Positions 1 through 9,674 of a stretch of DNA of 64,000 bases are shown here, in pieces. The first letter of the stretch is position 1. Each line of letters begins with the position of its first letter. Under the pieces are notes generated by a model. The model made no database searches and was not told where the DNA came from. It saw only the letters and a program-made list of their open reading frames with translations. Where the stretch lies: positions 124,001 through 188,000 of the forward strand of contig NZ_JAMBLT010000001.1 in assembly GCF_023336895.1 (NCBI RefSeq), read 5' to 3'. The position numbers were made by a program, and so were the translations under genes. The stretch is from Parasutterella secunda (GTDB lineage: Bacteria; Pseudomonadota; Gammaproteobacteria; Burkholderiales; Burkholderiaceae_F).

Positions 1-186
1 GATGTTTGCACCGGATAAGGCTTTTTGAACCCGCTCGTATATTTGTTCATCAACCTTCACCGTTGCCTTTTGGCTTGAAATCTGAACTGCAGGCGATTCA
101 CCGAAGAAGTTCGGCGTCGTGTAAATCAGACCGATGACCAATGCGACAACAATGACGATGTATTTCCACAATGGATAACGGTTCAC
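1..186 (-). CDS. secD: Protein translocase subunit SecD, N-terminal part (cut by window edge)
   Basis: The first 62 codons of SecD are visible; the rest lies beyond the left edge. SecD, with SecF and YajC, is an inner-membrane accessory of the SecYEG channel that uses the proton gradient to help pull proteins through. What is seen is a short positively charged start (NRYPLWKY), one membrane segment at about residues 8-24, and the TPNFFGE motif just after it that is typical of SecD. The start is a GTG at 186-184 preceded by a GGGGAA ribosome site; no ATG fits. It lies downstream of yajC on the same strand, the usual order yajC-secD-secF, but a hairpin terminator sits between them. Confidence 0.9.
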   Translation of the reverse strand, partial: MNRYPLWKYIVIVVALVIGLIYTTPNFFGESPAVQISSQKATVKVDEQIYERVQKALSGANI

Positions 187-288
187 GTCTTATTCCCCAG
201 AATAAACTGAAAAAGAGAACGACAGGCTGGGCTCGCTCTCTCTGCTACGGAACCAACCACAATTCAAAGATTCTGTGGCGGTTCGATG

Positions 289-321
289 AAAACCCCAAGA
301 TGAACTGATCTTGGGGTTTTT
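289..321 (-). terminator. Hairpin terminator/attenuator between yajC and secD
   Basis: A 13-bp perfect stem (AAAACCCCAAGAT paired with ATCTTGGGGTTTT) with a 6-base loop lies just after the yajC stop. On the minus strand it is followed by TTTT, so it can stop transcription leaving yajC. Because secD is next on the same strand, it may act as a partial terminator that sets secDF level relative to tgt-yajC. Confidence 0.75.
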
Positions 322-328
322 CTAAAAA

Positions 329-670
329 TTAAAAGGTCTTAATCGTGCCCTTGGGCAAAACGGTTTGCACAGCAACGCGCTGCATCGTTAAGGTGACGGG
401 TTCTTCCTTAACCGTAGCGATTTGCACAACCATGTAATCATCGCGGACTTCAACCACACGACCGGCAATGCCGCCGGCAGTTAACACTTCATCACCCTTG
501 GTGAGAGCGTCAACCATCTTGGCATGTTCCTTTTGGCGCTTTTGCTGCGGACGAATCAAGAAAAACCAGAAAGCGACGAAGATCAAAATCATCGGCAACA
601 AGCTCGTAATCAAACCGGCTGTATCTCCGCCAGCGGCGGTTTGGGCGAATGCGTCAGAAATAAAAAACAT
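329..670 (-). CDS. yajC: Sec translocon accessory protein YajC
   Basis: YajC is a small single-span inner-membrane protein that forms a complex with SecD and SecF. The 113 residues show the family layout: a short periplasmic N-terminus (MFFISDAFAQ), one membrane segment at about residues 20-39, then the RPQQKRQKEH motif immediately after the membrane and a small cytoplasmic domain with GDEVLTAGGIAGRV. Length matches the family (about 110). It follows tgt by 100 bases and precedes secD, the standard order. A TATAAT-like sequence at 723-728 on the minus strand could give yajC its own promoter, though no good -35 is visible. Confidence 0.95.
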   Translation of the reverse strand: MFFISDAFAQTAAGGDTAGLITSLLPMILIFVAFWFFLIRPQQKRQKEHAKMVDALTKGDEVLTAGGIAGRVVEVRDDYMVVQIATVKEEPVTLTMQRVAVQTVLPKGTIKTF

Positions 671-770
671 GAGTTACTCCATAAAAAACGTCCGATATCC
701 ACTCGGACAAAATAGTCCTCTAATTATACGGGGGAATTGACTGATTTTTTTTGCCTATTTCCCCGATTTT

Positions 771-1907
<1,137 letters not shown>

Positions 1908-2954
1908 TTACTCCGGTTTCTTCTCCAACAACATTGCGTCACCGTAACTGAAGAATCGGTAATGTTCTTTGATTGCATATTGGTATGCAGAGTCAATTCG
2001 ATCCTTACCGGCCAATGCAGAAACAAGCATCAACAAAGTTGATTTCGGTAAATGGAAATTGGTAATCAGCGCGTCAATGATTTTGAACTCATACCCAGGC
2101 TTAATAAAAAGTCGGGTATCCCGAGCGCCGGCTTGAAGAACACCTTTTTGCACCGCGGCGCTTTCAAGTGCTCTTAAACTGGTTGTTCCCACCGAAACAA
2201 CCCGCCTGCCTTCCTTTTTAGCCTGATTGACGGCTTTTGCTGTCTCCTCGCTAATGGTGTACCACTCCGAGTGCATTACGTGCTCTGAGAGCTTTTCAAC
2301 GCGAACGGGTTGAAAGGTTCCTGCCCCGACATGCAGAGTCACAAAAACAATTTGAATCCCTTTTTTCTTAAGCGCCTCGATAACCTCTTCGGTAAAGTGA
2401 AGACCGGCAGTAGGAGCGGCGACAGCCCCAGGCGTTTTCGCATAAACCGTTTGATAACGCTGCTCATCGCTTTTATCGGCGGCGTGCTCAATGTAGGGAG
2501 GAAGAGGGACTTTTCCAAAAAAGTCCAACACCTCCAAAACAGGACGCTCAAAACGAAGCGCAAAAAACTCACCTTCTCGCCCCGTTACCTCAACTCGTTC
2601 TTCTTTGCCTTCTGCTTCAAATACCAAATAGGTACCGGCTTTGGGGCTTTTGCTTGCGCGGGCCATCGCGATAGCGGTGTTTTCTCCGGTGATTCTCTCG
2701 ATAAGAACCTCAACGGCGCCACCCGTTTCTTTCTTCCCAAGCAAGCGGGCCTTAATGACTTTGGTGTTATTCATCACCAACAAGTCATCCGGTCGAAGTA
2801 AATTAACGATGTCCCTGAAATGCCAATCTTCCAAACGATCGGGCATAACGTGCAAAAGACGGCTAGCAGAACGATCTTTCAAAGGGAATTGAGCAATGCG
2901 ATCTTGAGGGAGATCGAAATCAAAATCAGATAGTAATAATTCGTGTTCAGACAT
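1908..2954 (-). CDS. queA: S-adenosylmethionine:tRNA ribosyltransferase-isomerase
   Basis: QueA transfers the ribosyl part of SAM to preQ1-tRNA, giving epoxyqueuosine. The 348-residue protein begins with the typical [20 protein letters not shown] and carries [33 protein letters not shown] and [14 protein letters not shown], all conserved in the family. I chose the ATG at 2954-2952; an in-frame TTG five codons upstream (2969) is possible, but the protein family starts at the ATG. It is the first gene of a queA-tgt-yajC-secD run. The promoter must lie in the AT-rich stretch 2960-3060. Confidence 0.96.
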   Translation of the reverse strand: MSEHELLLSDFDFDLPQDRIAQFPLKDRSASRLLHVMPDRLEDWHFRDIVNLLRPDDLLVMNNTKVIKARLLGKKETGGAVEVLIERITGENTAIAMARASKSPKAGTYLVFEAEGKEERVEVTGREGEFFALRFERPVLEVLDFFGKVPLPPYIEHAADKSDEQRYQTVYAKTPGAVAAPTAGLHFTEEVIEALKKKGIQIVFVTLHVGAGTFQPVRVEKLSEHVMHSEWYTISEETAKAVNQAKKEGRRVVSVGTTSLRALESAAVQKGVLQAGARDTRLFIKPGYEFKIIDALITNFHLPKSTLLMLVSALAGKDRIDSAYQYAIKEHYRFFSYGDAMLLEKKPE

Positions 2955-3077
2955 GGCTTTACCGGCCAAAAAAATTAAAAGAACTCGTATCTTACCGAAT
3001 TTTTCGCACTTTGTTTTCCTTTCTCAAAAGTCCTCGAACAGAGACATTAGAAAATAAGGAAAATTCTTCAAAAACAC

Positions 3078-3106
3078 TTGCAATTGAGAATCATTATCAT
3101 TAATAT
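3078..3106 (+). promoter_or_regulatory. Sigma70-like promoter with an embedded Fur box
   Basis: A -35 TTGCAA (3078-3083) and a -10 TAATAT (3101-3106) are 17 bases apart. The spacer holds TGAGAATCATTATCA (3085-3099), which differs by one base from the 7-1-7 Fur core TGATAATCATTATCA. Fur with iron would block this promoter. There is no obvious protein gene downstream on this strand before the terminator at 3320-3355. Confidence 0.7.
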
Positions 3107-3112
3107 ACACAT

Positions 3113-3355
3113 TACAAACCTTTTTACTGAATCGTAAGCTTCACGCAAGATTTCTGCGATAAAGTTCGACTCAAGTAAGAAGTTTTGAGCGATCTTCTGA
3201 ACAACGAGGGCCAAAAAGGGGTGGTAACTCAAGTTTGGAAGAATCTCTCCCAGCTCAATGAGCGTTTATTTGTGTCTCCTTAACGAAAAACGTTCAAGTC
3301 CTAAAGACTTCTTTGGTCCAAACAAAAGCCGGCGTTCTCGCCGGCTTTTGTTTTT
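3113..3355 (+). ncRNA. Candidate Fur-repressed small RNA
   Basis: A transcript from the Fur-controlled promoter would start near 3113 and end at the strong terminator at 3320-3355, about 240 nt. No open frame with a convincing ribosome site lies in it; an open frame from 3258 has no Shine-Dalgarno and runs through the terminator. Small hairpins are visible (AAGTC/GACTT at 3296-3310). The layout is like that of iron-starvation sRNAs (RyhB/PrrF type), but the sequence is not recognised, so this is inference from promoter plus terminator. Confidence 0.4.
3320..3355 (+). terminator. Strong rho-independent terminator (bidirectional)
   Basis: The stem CAAAAGCCGGC / GCCGGCTTTTG with loop GTTCTC is followed by TTTTTCC on the plus strand. 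It ends the putative Fur-regulated RNA. On the minus strand the same hairpin, followed by a TTTG tail, would also serve the small gene at 3368-3475. Confidence 0.85.
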
Positions 3356-3367
3356 CCTCGCCGCCAA

Positions 3368-3475
3368 TCAAATCGTTCCCAACAGTGTCAGAACTCCACC
3401 AATACTCAAAAGCGTAAAACAAACTGAAAAAACTGTTTGCGCCATCAAATCCGCCAACCATAAATATTTTTTCAT
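3368..3475 (-). CDS. Small membrane protein, 35 residues
   Basis: Not a recognised family. An ATG at 3475-3473 is preceded by a good ribosome site (GGAG six bases upstream) and opens a 35-codon frame ending in TGA at 3368. The product starts MKKYLWLADLMAQTVF and continues as one uninterrupted hydrophobic stretch of about 22 residues, ending GVLTLLGTI, so it should be a single-span inner-membrane protein. It is followed directly by the hairpin at 3320-3355 and preceded by a very AT-rich stretch (3490-3600) that could hold a promoter. Good start signals and a coherent membrane sequence support it; it could still be chance. Confidence 0.5.
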   Translation of the reverse strand: MKKYLWLADLMAQTVFSVCFTLLSIGGVLTLLGTI

Positions 3476-3599
3476 TTTTATCTCCGTATCATTTTTTGAT
3501 ACGAATGTTATTTATTATTTAAATATATTAATCAATTAACATTATTTAAATTTATTGATCTATATTAATTAGTAGCTCATTTTTTGATTCTTTTTAAGT

Positions 3600-3627
3600 A
3601 TAAAAATGCCGCCCACCAAAGGGCGGC
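3600..3627 (-). terminator. Terminator after the dimerisation-domain gene
   Basis: The stem GCCGCCC / GGGCGGC (3608-3614 with 3621-3627) has the T-rich tail ATTTTTA on the minus strand, 18 bases past the stop of the gene ending at 3645. Confidence 0.85.
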
Positions 3628-3644
3628 AAAGACTTCAAAGATAA

Positions 3645-4070
3645 TTACTTAATGGTGTAGCGAACTTCTGCCGGAACGCCACCGGTCAATTGACCGGGTT
3701 TGACAGAACGGAAAGCATTTTCCGCATCCACGCCTTTCTTCACGGCCGCTTCCACTTTTTGCTTAAGTTGAGCCATTTCCTTCTCATCCTTAGCATTCAG
3801 AGAAACTTTGAAATGACCGTCAGCGGCAATGGCGTTAACAGAGACGCCACCGGAAAAACCGGACACCACGCACTGTTTTTGAGACGGAATTGCTTTTTCA
3901 ATTTCCATGATGGCACGAGCACCCGCATGCACGGCATTCGTATTGCCGTATGCGCCATTACTGTGACCACCGGGGCCTTGAATATCCACCGTCAGCACAC
4001 TCGAAACATCGGCCATTGCCACCGAAGCGGCAAAAGAACCCAGCAAAGCAACAATTAATTTTCCTTTCAT
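3645..4070 (-). CDS. Secreted stand-alone peptidase-dimerisation-domain protein (M20-like)
   Basis: The 141-residue product begins MKGKLIVALLGSFAASVAMA, a clear Sec signal peptide with cleavage expected after AMA. The mature part (VDIQGPGGHSNGAYGNTNAV, then an Ala-rich helix and a beta strand with GGVSVNAIAADG) matches the dimerisation domain of M20 peptidases. No metal-binding or catalytic part is present. The ATG at 4070 has GGGAG upstream; an in-frame ATG at 4094 overlaps the previous stop and lacks a ribosome site. It is the second gene after the secreted M20 peptidase, 23 bases downstream. A role as partner, inhibitor or substrate-binding subunit of that enzyme is inference. Confidence 0.8.
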   Translation of the reverse strand: MKGKLIVALLGSFAASVAMADVSSVLTVDIQGPGGHSNGAYGNTNAVHAGARAIMEIEKAIPSQKQCVVSGFSGGVSVNAIAADGHFKVSLNAKDEKEMAQLKQKVEAAVKKGVDAENAFRSVKPGQLTGGVPAEVRYTIK

Positions 4071-4093
4071 AATGTTCTCCCGATGTTCCCTCA

Positions 4094-5791
4094 TTAATAC
4101 ATCTCTTCAGTCGTACGAGCACCGATCGGATCGGCCGTAGGTTTAACCACATCACCCGTACTTGTGTGATAACCGGCAGCCGTCAAACCCATCAAAATCA
4201 TACGGAAGATGCGCTTGCCTTCATCCTGAGCATTACCCGGAATACCCCATTCATTAAACGTATGTCCGCCGCCGCTTGCTGCAACCGTATGAACATTAAA
4301 GTTCACCGTCGGCACGCCAACTGCTGCCGGAACGTTATCGTTTAAGCTCGAAGCATTGGTCTTGAGTTCCTTAATCTTGTCAATACCAACGGTTTGAGCG
4401 GTTTGCCAATAAATCTGAGTAGCGATGTCGTTGAAATTCTTGCGTTGGTGAGCCGGACGGTCGCCAAACCACACCAATTCCATCTTCACAGCCTTCTTGT
4501 CTCCGCTCTTGAGACCGTATTTGGCATTTTCTTCATCCAAGGCAGCCTTAAATGTCGGTTCAATCTGAGCACGAATAGCACTTAACGGTCCTTGCGTCGG
4601 CGAACGCATATCCACCATCAACGTGCAGGAACGAGAGCGCTCACCGGCAGCGGCGGCATCACAGCTTGCAAGACCCACCGTATAGGTTGTTCTTTCAGCC
4701 TTTTTATCCAAATCCCAAGGTGACTTCACGTCGGCAATCTTGGCAATTGACCGAGTCATCGCCATCAAAGCGCTCGGAGCTTCGGCGCCGCCTTGCTTAT
4801 AGCCTGCCGGTTCCGTGTATTTCACTTCGAAACGATAACTGCCTAAGTAGTTGAGCGTGCCGGAACCCGGACGTGTCGAGTCGGCACCGAAATTGGCCAC
4901 AAAGTTCAAGGCGTTATTGCCCTTGCCTGTATCTTGGTTATAACCGTAGAGTTGCTTCATACCGCAAAGATTGCCCTTGCCTTCTTCACCGGTTGTACCG
5001 CAAACCCAAATATCGTAGACGGGCTTGATGTTGTACTTTTTCATCATGATGGCGGCGGTCATCACACCGGTCGTGTTACCCATGGCATCGGCAAAACCCG
5101 GAACATAAATACGATAGCCGCCCTTCTTTTGAGCATCTTCTAGGCTGGCATAACGTTTGTAGGCCTTCTTGTAATTTTCGTCCTGAATAATCTTGCCGTT
5201 CTTATCGAAATGCAATTCATCTTTAATCGCCGCTAATGCTTCAGGCGTAGAAACAATTGCTTCTGAAGCCTTTTGCAATTTCACCGGCATATACGGATTG
5301 CTCTTCGGAGGCAACTTGGCCGGATTCACGGTATCCGTATGGCCTTCAAGCAACACCTTCGGGAATTGGCCCTTATAGCTTTGAGCTCCTTTTTCTTGAG
5401 AATAAGTACCCGGGATTCGCACACAGACGTTGTAGACCGGCAATCCGTCTACTTTTTGAATACCTGCGCCCTTAATGATGCCTTCGGGCGTTGTCATGAT
5501 GTCTTTTTTATCAAATCCCCACTCTTCAACCATTCGGCGAGCCAACTCTTCTGCACGACGCATTTCAGAACGCGATGGTGAAGCAATACGGGCCACTTCC
5601 ATATGCGTATTGAAGCGGAACTGCGCGTTTTCGTCACTCGTGAGTTCCGTAAGCATCTTTTGCATCACCGGATCTTTATAAATCGTTTCAGTAGCGTTTT
5701 TCACATCGGAGCTCACCTGTGGCACCACGGCGTACGCAACACCAGCAGCCAATGCAAGTCCGACGGCAAATGCACAACGAGTTTTTCGCAT
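4094..5791 (-). CDS. Secreted M20 family metallopeptidase
   Basis: This is a zinc-dependent exopeptidase of 565 residues with an N-terminal signal peptide (MRKTRCAFAVGLALAAGVAYA), so it should act in the periplasm or outside the cell, unlike most cytoplasmic M20 enzymes. Metal-site motifs are in place: LLEGHTDTVNP near residue 150, the catalytic GTTGEEGKG, FGADSTRPG and the final His in GGGHTFNEWG. It has its own lid domain. ATG at 5791 is preferred because GGAGG lies six bases upstream; a TTG at 5797 touches that site. It forms a pair with the free dimerisation-domain gene downstream. The substrate is unknown; peptide or acyl-amino-acid trimming for nutrition is likely. Confidence 0.88.
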   Translation of the reverse strand: MRKTRCAFAVGLALAAGVAYAVVPQVSSDVKNATETIYKDPVMQKMLTELTSDENAQFRFNTHMEVARIASPSRSEMRRAEELARRMVEEWGFDKKDIMTTPEGIIKGAGIQKVDGLPVYNVCVRIPGTYSQEKGAQSYKGQFPKVLLEGHTDTVNPAKLPPKSNPYMPVKLQKASEAIVSTPEALAAIKDELHFDKNGKIIQDENYKKAYKRYASLEDAQKKGGYRIYVPGFADAMGNTTGVMTAAIMMKKYNIKPVYDIWVCGTTGEEGKGNLCGMKQLYGYNQDTGKGNNALNFVANFGADSTRPGSGTLNYLGSYRFEVKYTEPAGYKQGGAEAPSALMAMTRSIAKIADVKSPWDLDKKAERTTYTVGLASCDAAAAGERSRSCTLMVDMRSPTQGPLSAIRAQIEPTFKAALDEENAKYGLKSGDKKAVKMELVWFGDRPAHQRKNFNDIATQIYWQTAQTVGIDKIKELKTNASSLNDNVPAAVGVPTVNFNVHTVAASGGGHTFNEWGIPGNAQDEGKRIFRMILMGLTAAGYHTSTGDVVKPTADPIGARTTEEMY

Positions 5792-5970
5792 AGACAACCT
5801 CCATTCGGCAATAGACTTTGATCAAACCGATCAAAATTATTCTCGTCCTCTCCTTTCCGTATTGGAATCAGGATAAACCAGACTATTTTTAAGCATTTGT
5901 AAGCAACTTTTCATAGATTTTTTTCTTTGATAGTGACAAAATTCGACCTCCCATTTTCTGGTCTGTTTTT

Positions 5971-6327
5971 ATGTTAATTTCTATCGCCTTATTCCTAATG
6001 TTGCAGTTAATCGGCGAAGCTCTATCCTATGGATTCGGCTGGCCCATACCTGGACCTGTACTCGGCATGATTTTTCTGCTCATTGGTTTTCTAATCAAAG
6101 ATGATTTGATTGAGCGGGTTCGTTTGACCGCCTCTGTACTCCTGGCGCATTTGGCTCTTTTGTTTGTGCCCGCCGGAGTAGGAATTGTCAGACACTGGGA
6201 TCGAATTTCCTCTGAATGGGTTGCCATTGCAGCCATTTTGGTCATCGGTACTGCCATCACCATGGTTGTAACCGCTCTTGCCATTCAATGGAGCGCCAAA
6301 TTGCTGGGAGTTGATGATGACGATTGA
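5971..6327 (+). CDS. lrgA: CidA/LrgA family holin-like membrane protein
   Basis: The 118 residues form four membrane segments with the family motif WPIPGPVLGMIFLL near the N-terminus and LLFVPAGVGIV in the middle. CidA/LrgA proteins pair with LrgB and are linked to murein hydrolase control and to pyruvate or metabolite export. The acidic tail (GVDDDD) is as expected. The ATG at 5971 has no clear Shine-Dalgarno, but the frame and first membrane segment require it. It overlaps lrgB by several bases, so translation is coupled. It is divergent from the secreted peptidase. Confidence 0.9.
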   Translation: MLISIALFLMLQLIGEALSYGFGWPIPGPVLGMIFLLIGFLIKDDLIERVRLTASVLLAHLALLFVPAGVGIVRHWDRISSEWVAIAAILVIGTAITMVVTALAIQWSAKLLGVDDDD

Positions 6328-7045
6328 CTTACTTTGGCAACATCTCGCCCAAAACCCCGTCCTCTGGCTCTGTCTAACACTGGTGGCTTATCAGATTGGC
6401 ATTTGGGTCTACCAAAAAAGCGGTTACATCACGCTGCTTTCACCTTTTGTAATCGCAGTAGCTATTTTGTTGGGGATTTTATTTTCCACCGATACCCACT
6501 ACGAAACATTCTTTGCCGGCGCCCAATTTGTTCATTTCCTTTTGGGACCGGCTACTGTTGCGCTTGCCGTTCCACTGTTTGATCAACGCCGCCGACTTGC
6601 CAAGCTTTGGGCTCCACTTTTAATCGGGGTAGTTGTTGGCTGCATTACCGGTGTTGTGTCAACTGTTTTGCTGGGAGTTCTTTTTGACGCTTCTTTTGAG
6701 AGCATTATGTCCATGGCTCCTAAGAGCGTGACCACGCCGATTGCTATGGGGATTTCCGAAAAAATGGGAGGCATCGCTGAATTTACTGCCGGCATCGTGG
6801 TGTTAACAGGTATTGTCGGCTCATTATTAGCCTCACCTCTTTTTAAGCTCTTTCGTATTAAAAAAGATTACGTAAAAGGCTTCTCATTGGGCGTATCCGC
6901 TCACGGAATGGGCACTTCCAGAGCCTTTCAGATCAGCGACAAGGCAGGCGCATTCTCTGGGCTAGCGATGGGATTGGCAGGCATCATCACTGCTTTTGCA
7001 GCCCCTATGATCGCTCCGCCTCTTTTGAATTGGTTGATGAACTGA
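6317..7045 (+). CDS. lrgB: LrgB/CidB family membrane protein
   Basis: LrgB is the larger partner of LrgA. The 242 residues hold about six or seven membrane segments and the family motifs FLLGPATVALAVPL, PKSVTTPIAMGISEKMGG and GVSAHGMGTSRAF. Two tandem ATGs (6314 and 6317) lie just after a GGGAG site within the end of lrgA; the second has the better spacing. Length is normal (about 230). A convergent terminator shared with glmM follows. Confidence 0.92.
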   Translation: MTIDLLWQHLAQNPVLWLCLTLVAYQIGIWVYQKSGYITLLSPFVIAVAILLGILFSTDTHYETFFAGAQFVHFLLGPATVALAVPLFDQRRRLAKLWAPLLIGVVVGCITGVVSTVLLGVLFDASFESIMSMAPKSVTTPIAMGISEKMGGIAEFTAGIVVLTGIVGSLLASPLFKLFRIKKDYVKGFSLGVSAHGMGTSRAFQISDKAGAFSGLAMGLAGIITAFAAPMIAPPLLNWLMN

Positions 7046-7054
7046 TCCTCTGAC

Positions 7055-7080
7055 AAAGGGCCGCAAAACGCGGCCCTTTC
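7055..7080. terminator. Bidirectional terminator between lrgB and glmM
   Basis: A 10-bp stem AAAGGGCCGC / GCGGCCCTTT with a five-base loop lies between the convergent genes lrgB and glmM. The A/T ends on both sides let it work in both directions. Confidence 0.85.
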
Positions 7081-7105
7081 ATAGTAAGGAAACTTGCAAT
7101 TTCAA

Positions 7106-8440
7106 TCAAAGCGTATCAGCGATGGATTGTGCCAGTGTTTGAGCTAACGCCTTATCATCGGCTTCGACCATCACTCGCAAAAGCGGCTCTGTTCCCGACG
7201 GCCGAATCAAAACACGTCCGCGACCACTGAGTTTTTCTTCGGCCTTAGCTACCGCCTCTTTCATGGGTTGATGGGATTTCCAATCAAACCCCTTTTCGAT
7301 TCGTTTATTGATCAATACCTGCGGCAAAAGCTTCAGATCTTCTGTCAACTCTGCAAGAGTCTTTCCTTGACGTTTCATGGCCGCCAAAATCTGCAGGCTG
7401 CTGACAATCCCATCACCTGTTGTCTGACAATCCAAGACCAACAGATGACCGGATGTTTCTCCGCCGAAAAGCCAACCATCTCGCGCTTTCAACTGTTCCA
7501 GAACGTAACGGTCACCGACCTTTGCACGAACAAAATCAACTCCCAACTCTGCGAAACGCTTCTCGAGTGCGTAGTTTGTCATTAACGTGCCAACAACACC
7601 CAACACTTTTTCATGCATCATGCGGTCACGAACCATCACATAAAGCAGTTCGTCTCCGTTGTATACATGACCGTTGGCATCGGCCATGATTAAACGATCC
7701 GCATCACCATCCAAAGCGATACCGACATCACAGCCACGTTCGAATACTTTCTTTGATAGGGATTCCGTGTGCGTTGCGCCAACGCCATCGTTGATATTAA
7801 AGCCATCCGGGCTATCACCCACCGTAAAGACATCTGCCCCCAACTCATGGTAAACCGCAGGCGCCACATGGTAGGCGGCACCGTTTGCGCAATCCACTAA
7901 AATGCGCAACCCTTTTAAATTGACTGTGCTGTCAATCGTGGATTTACAAAATTCGATGTATCGACCCGAAGCATCTTCAAGCCGCCAAGCCTTACCCAGT
8001 TCTCGGCTGTCCACACAGGAAAAGCCCTTGTCCAACTCTTCTTCGATTTCCAATTCCACTTCATCAGGAAGTTTTGTCCCCGACTCAGAAAAGAATTTAA
8101 TACCGTTGTCATGGTAAGGGTTGTGGCTGGCGCTGATCACCACCCCGGCATCAGCCCTTTGAGCACGGGTCAAATAGGCAATCGCAGGGGTCGGAATCGG
8201 ACCGCACAACACCACGTCAACGCCTGCACTTGAGAACCCGGCTTGAAGCGCGGCTTCCAACATGTACCCAGAAACACGCGTATCTTTGCCGATCACAACG
8301 CGAACATGACGACGACCATCAATACGACGTCTCAGAACGCGACCGGCCGCCTGTCCTAACTTCATCACAAAATCCGGCGTGATAGGCGTTTCACCGACAC
8401 GACCTCTCACACCGTCGGTACCAAAATACTTACGAGTCAT
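7106..8440 (-). CDS. glmM: Phosphoglucosamine mutase
   Basis: GlmM converts glucosamine-6-phosphate to glucosamine-1-phosphate, on the way to UDP-GlcNAc for peptidoglycan and LPS. The 444-residue protein has the phospho-serine loop [18 protein letters not shown] (active Ser about 105), the metal loop [13 protein letters not shown], the sugar-binding FGGETSGHL and the phosphate-binding [14 protein letters not shown]. All are intact. It starts four bases after the folP stop, the conserved folP-glmM pair found in many proteobacteria; the usual ftsH upstream neighbour is absent here and tRNA genes are found instead. Confidence 0.97.
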   Translation of the reverse strand: MTRKYFGTDGVRGRVGETPITPDFVMKLGQAAGRVLRRRIDGRRHVRVVIGKDTRVSGYMLEAALQAGFSSAGVDVVLCGPIPTPAIAYLTRAQRADAGVVISASHNPYHDNGIKFFSESGTKLPDEVELEIEEELDKGFSCVDSRELGKAWRLEDASGRYIEFCKSTIDSTVNLKGLRILVDCANGAAYHVAPAVYHELGADVFTVGDSPDGFNINDGVGATHTESLSKKVFERGCDVGIALDGDADRLIMADANGHVYNGDELLYVMVRDRMMHEKVLGVVGTLMTNYALEKRFAELGVDFVRAKVGDRYVLEQLKARDGWLFGGETSGHLLVLDCQTTGDGIVSSLQILAAMKRQGKTLAELTEDLKLLPQVLINKRIEKGFDWKSHQPMKEAVAKAEEKLSGRGRVLIRPSGTEPLLRVMVEADDKALAQTLAQSIADTL

Positions 8441-8444
8441 AACA

Positions 8445-9281
8445 TCAATCCTTATGGCTTTGATTTTCTGTCATAAGCCAAATTTTAAACGCATCACGCG
8501 TTGCTGCCACATCGTGAACCCTAACGATGGAAGCACCGCGCTGCGCAGCCAATAAAGCGCCGGTTACCGATCCTACCAATCGGTCATGCACACCTCGCCC
8601 GGTCACAGCGCCTATGCTGGATTTTCGGGATAGGCCGACCAAAATGGGGTAAGGAAGACGAGCAAAATAATTCGTATGAGCCAATAACTCAAAATTTTGC
8701 TCTACTGTTTTCCCAAAGCCGAAACCGTAGTCCAAACAAATTCTTTCCCGAGCAATTCCGGCCTTTTCTGCCCGTAGAGCCTGTTGAATTAGAAATTGCT
8801 CGACCTCTTCAATCAAATGACGATAGTTAGGGTTATTTTGCATAGTCGCCGGTGCCCCTTGCATATGCATCAAACAGACACCTGCATCAGTCTCTGCCAC
8901 CGCCTCCAAAGCTCCGGGCTCCTGCAGTGCACGAATATCATTAATGATGTGTGCCCCTGCCTTGATTGCCTCCTTCATCACCACGGCTTTACTGGTATCC
9001 ACAGAAATAATGGCTCCGCTTTTTGCCAGTTCTTGCACAACAGGCATAACCCGATCCAGTTCCTCTGCCTCACTAACAGGGGCCGCACCAGGCCTTGTCG
9101 ATTCACCGCCGATATCAAGGATATCAGCCCCTTCACGTAAGAGCGCCAACCCGTGAGCCACCGCCTGTTTTTCCGTAGCGTAGTTTCCGCCATCGGAAAA
9201 TGAATCAGGCGTTACATTGACAATTCCCATAATTAGGGGAACTTTTGTATCTAATTCATGCCCTGCGCATAACCATTTCAC
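8445..9281 (-). CDS. folP: Dihydropteroate synthase
   Basis: FolP joins p-aminobenzoate to the pterin diphosphate in folate synthesis and is the sulfonamide target. The TIM-barrel motifs are clear: [16 protein letters not shown] at about residues 17-32, [33 protein letters not shown] and the [15 protein letters not shown] loop. The best start is a GTG at 9281 with GGAG eight bases upstream, giving 278 residues, normal for the family. A TTG at 9332 would add 17 residues but has no ribosome site. It is the first gene of a folP-glmM operon. Confidence 0.95.
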   Translation of the reverse strand: MKWLCAGHELDTKVPLIMGIVNVTPDSFSDGGNYATEKQAVAHGLALLREGADILDIGGESTRPGAAPVSEAEELDRVMPVVQELAKSGAIISVDTSKAVVMKEAIKAGAHIINDIRALQEPGALEAVAETDAGVCLMHMQGAPATMQNNPNYRHLIEEVEQFLIQQALRAEKAGIARERICLDYGFGFGKTVEQNFELLAHTNYFARLPYPILVGLSRKSSIGAVTGRGVHDRLVGSVTGALLAAQRGASIVRVHDVAATRDAFKIWLMTENQSHKD

Positions 9282-9367
9282 AACATCTGCTCCTTCTGAC
9301 TGAATCCAATTTTGGTTCGTGGATTGTAGCAATTTGGATTTTCTTGATTCAAAAATGCTCTTTACTA

Positions 9368-9396
9368 TTGCGTTTCATTATTTTTTCCTGCATAAT
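9368..9396 (+). promoter_or_regulatory. Promoter of the tRNA cluster
   Basis: TTGCGT (9368-9373) and CATAAT (9391-9396) are 17 bases apart, placing transcription start about 10-12 bases before the first tRNA. Confidence 0.6.
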
Positions 9397-9414
9397 GCTG
9401 ATTCGCACTTGAGG

Positions 9415-9491
9415 CGGGGCGTAGCGCAGTCCGGTAGCGCGCCTGCTTTGGGAGCAGGATGTCGGGGGTTCGAATCCCTTCGCCCCGACCA
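9415..9491 (+). tRNA. tRNA-Pro (anticodon TGG)
   Basis: A full cloverleaf is visible: acceptor CGGGGCG / CGCCCCG, anticodon stem CCTGC / GCAGG with loop TTTGGGA (anticodon TGG), T loop TTCGAAT, and an encoded CCA end. First of three tandem tRNA genes. Confidence 0.97.
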
Positions 9492-9510
9492 CGTTTCGAC
9501 AGTTGTCGAG

Positions 9511-9587
9511 CCGCCCGTAGCTCAGCTGGATAGAGCATCGGCCTTCTAAGCCGAGGGTCACAGGTTCGAATCCTGTCGGGCGGGCCA
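9511..9587 (+). tRNA. tRNA-Arg (anticodon TCT)
   Basis: Acceptor CCGCCCG / CGGGCGG, anticodon stem TCGGC / GCCGA with loop CTTCTAA (anticodon TCT, reading AGA/AGG), T loop TTCGAAT, discriminator G and encoded CCA. It lies 19 bases after tRNA-Pro. Confidence 0.97.
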
Positions 9588-9597
9588 AAAGTTTGAT

Positions 9598-9674
9598 GGT
9601 GGGAATAGCTCAGTTGGTAGAGTCCCGGATTGTGATTCCGGTTGTCGTGGGTTCGAGTCCCATTTCCCACCCCA
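9598..9674 (+). tRNA. tRNA-His (anticodon GTG)
   Basis: Acceptor GTGGGAA / TTCCCAC with the extra G at -1 facing the discriminator C, as needed by histidyl-tRNA synthetase. Anticodon loop TTGTGAT (GTG), T loop TTCGAGT, encoded CCA. It is a queuosine target tRNA, so it is a substrate of Tgt and QueA encoded nearby. Confidence 0.97.

Noticed and set aside
3258-3539. Open frame of 93 codons on the plus strand
   Set aside because: No ribosome site, runs through a strong terminator and over the small membrane gene on the other strand; composition is not protein-like.
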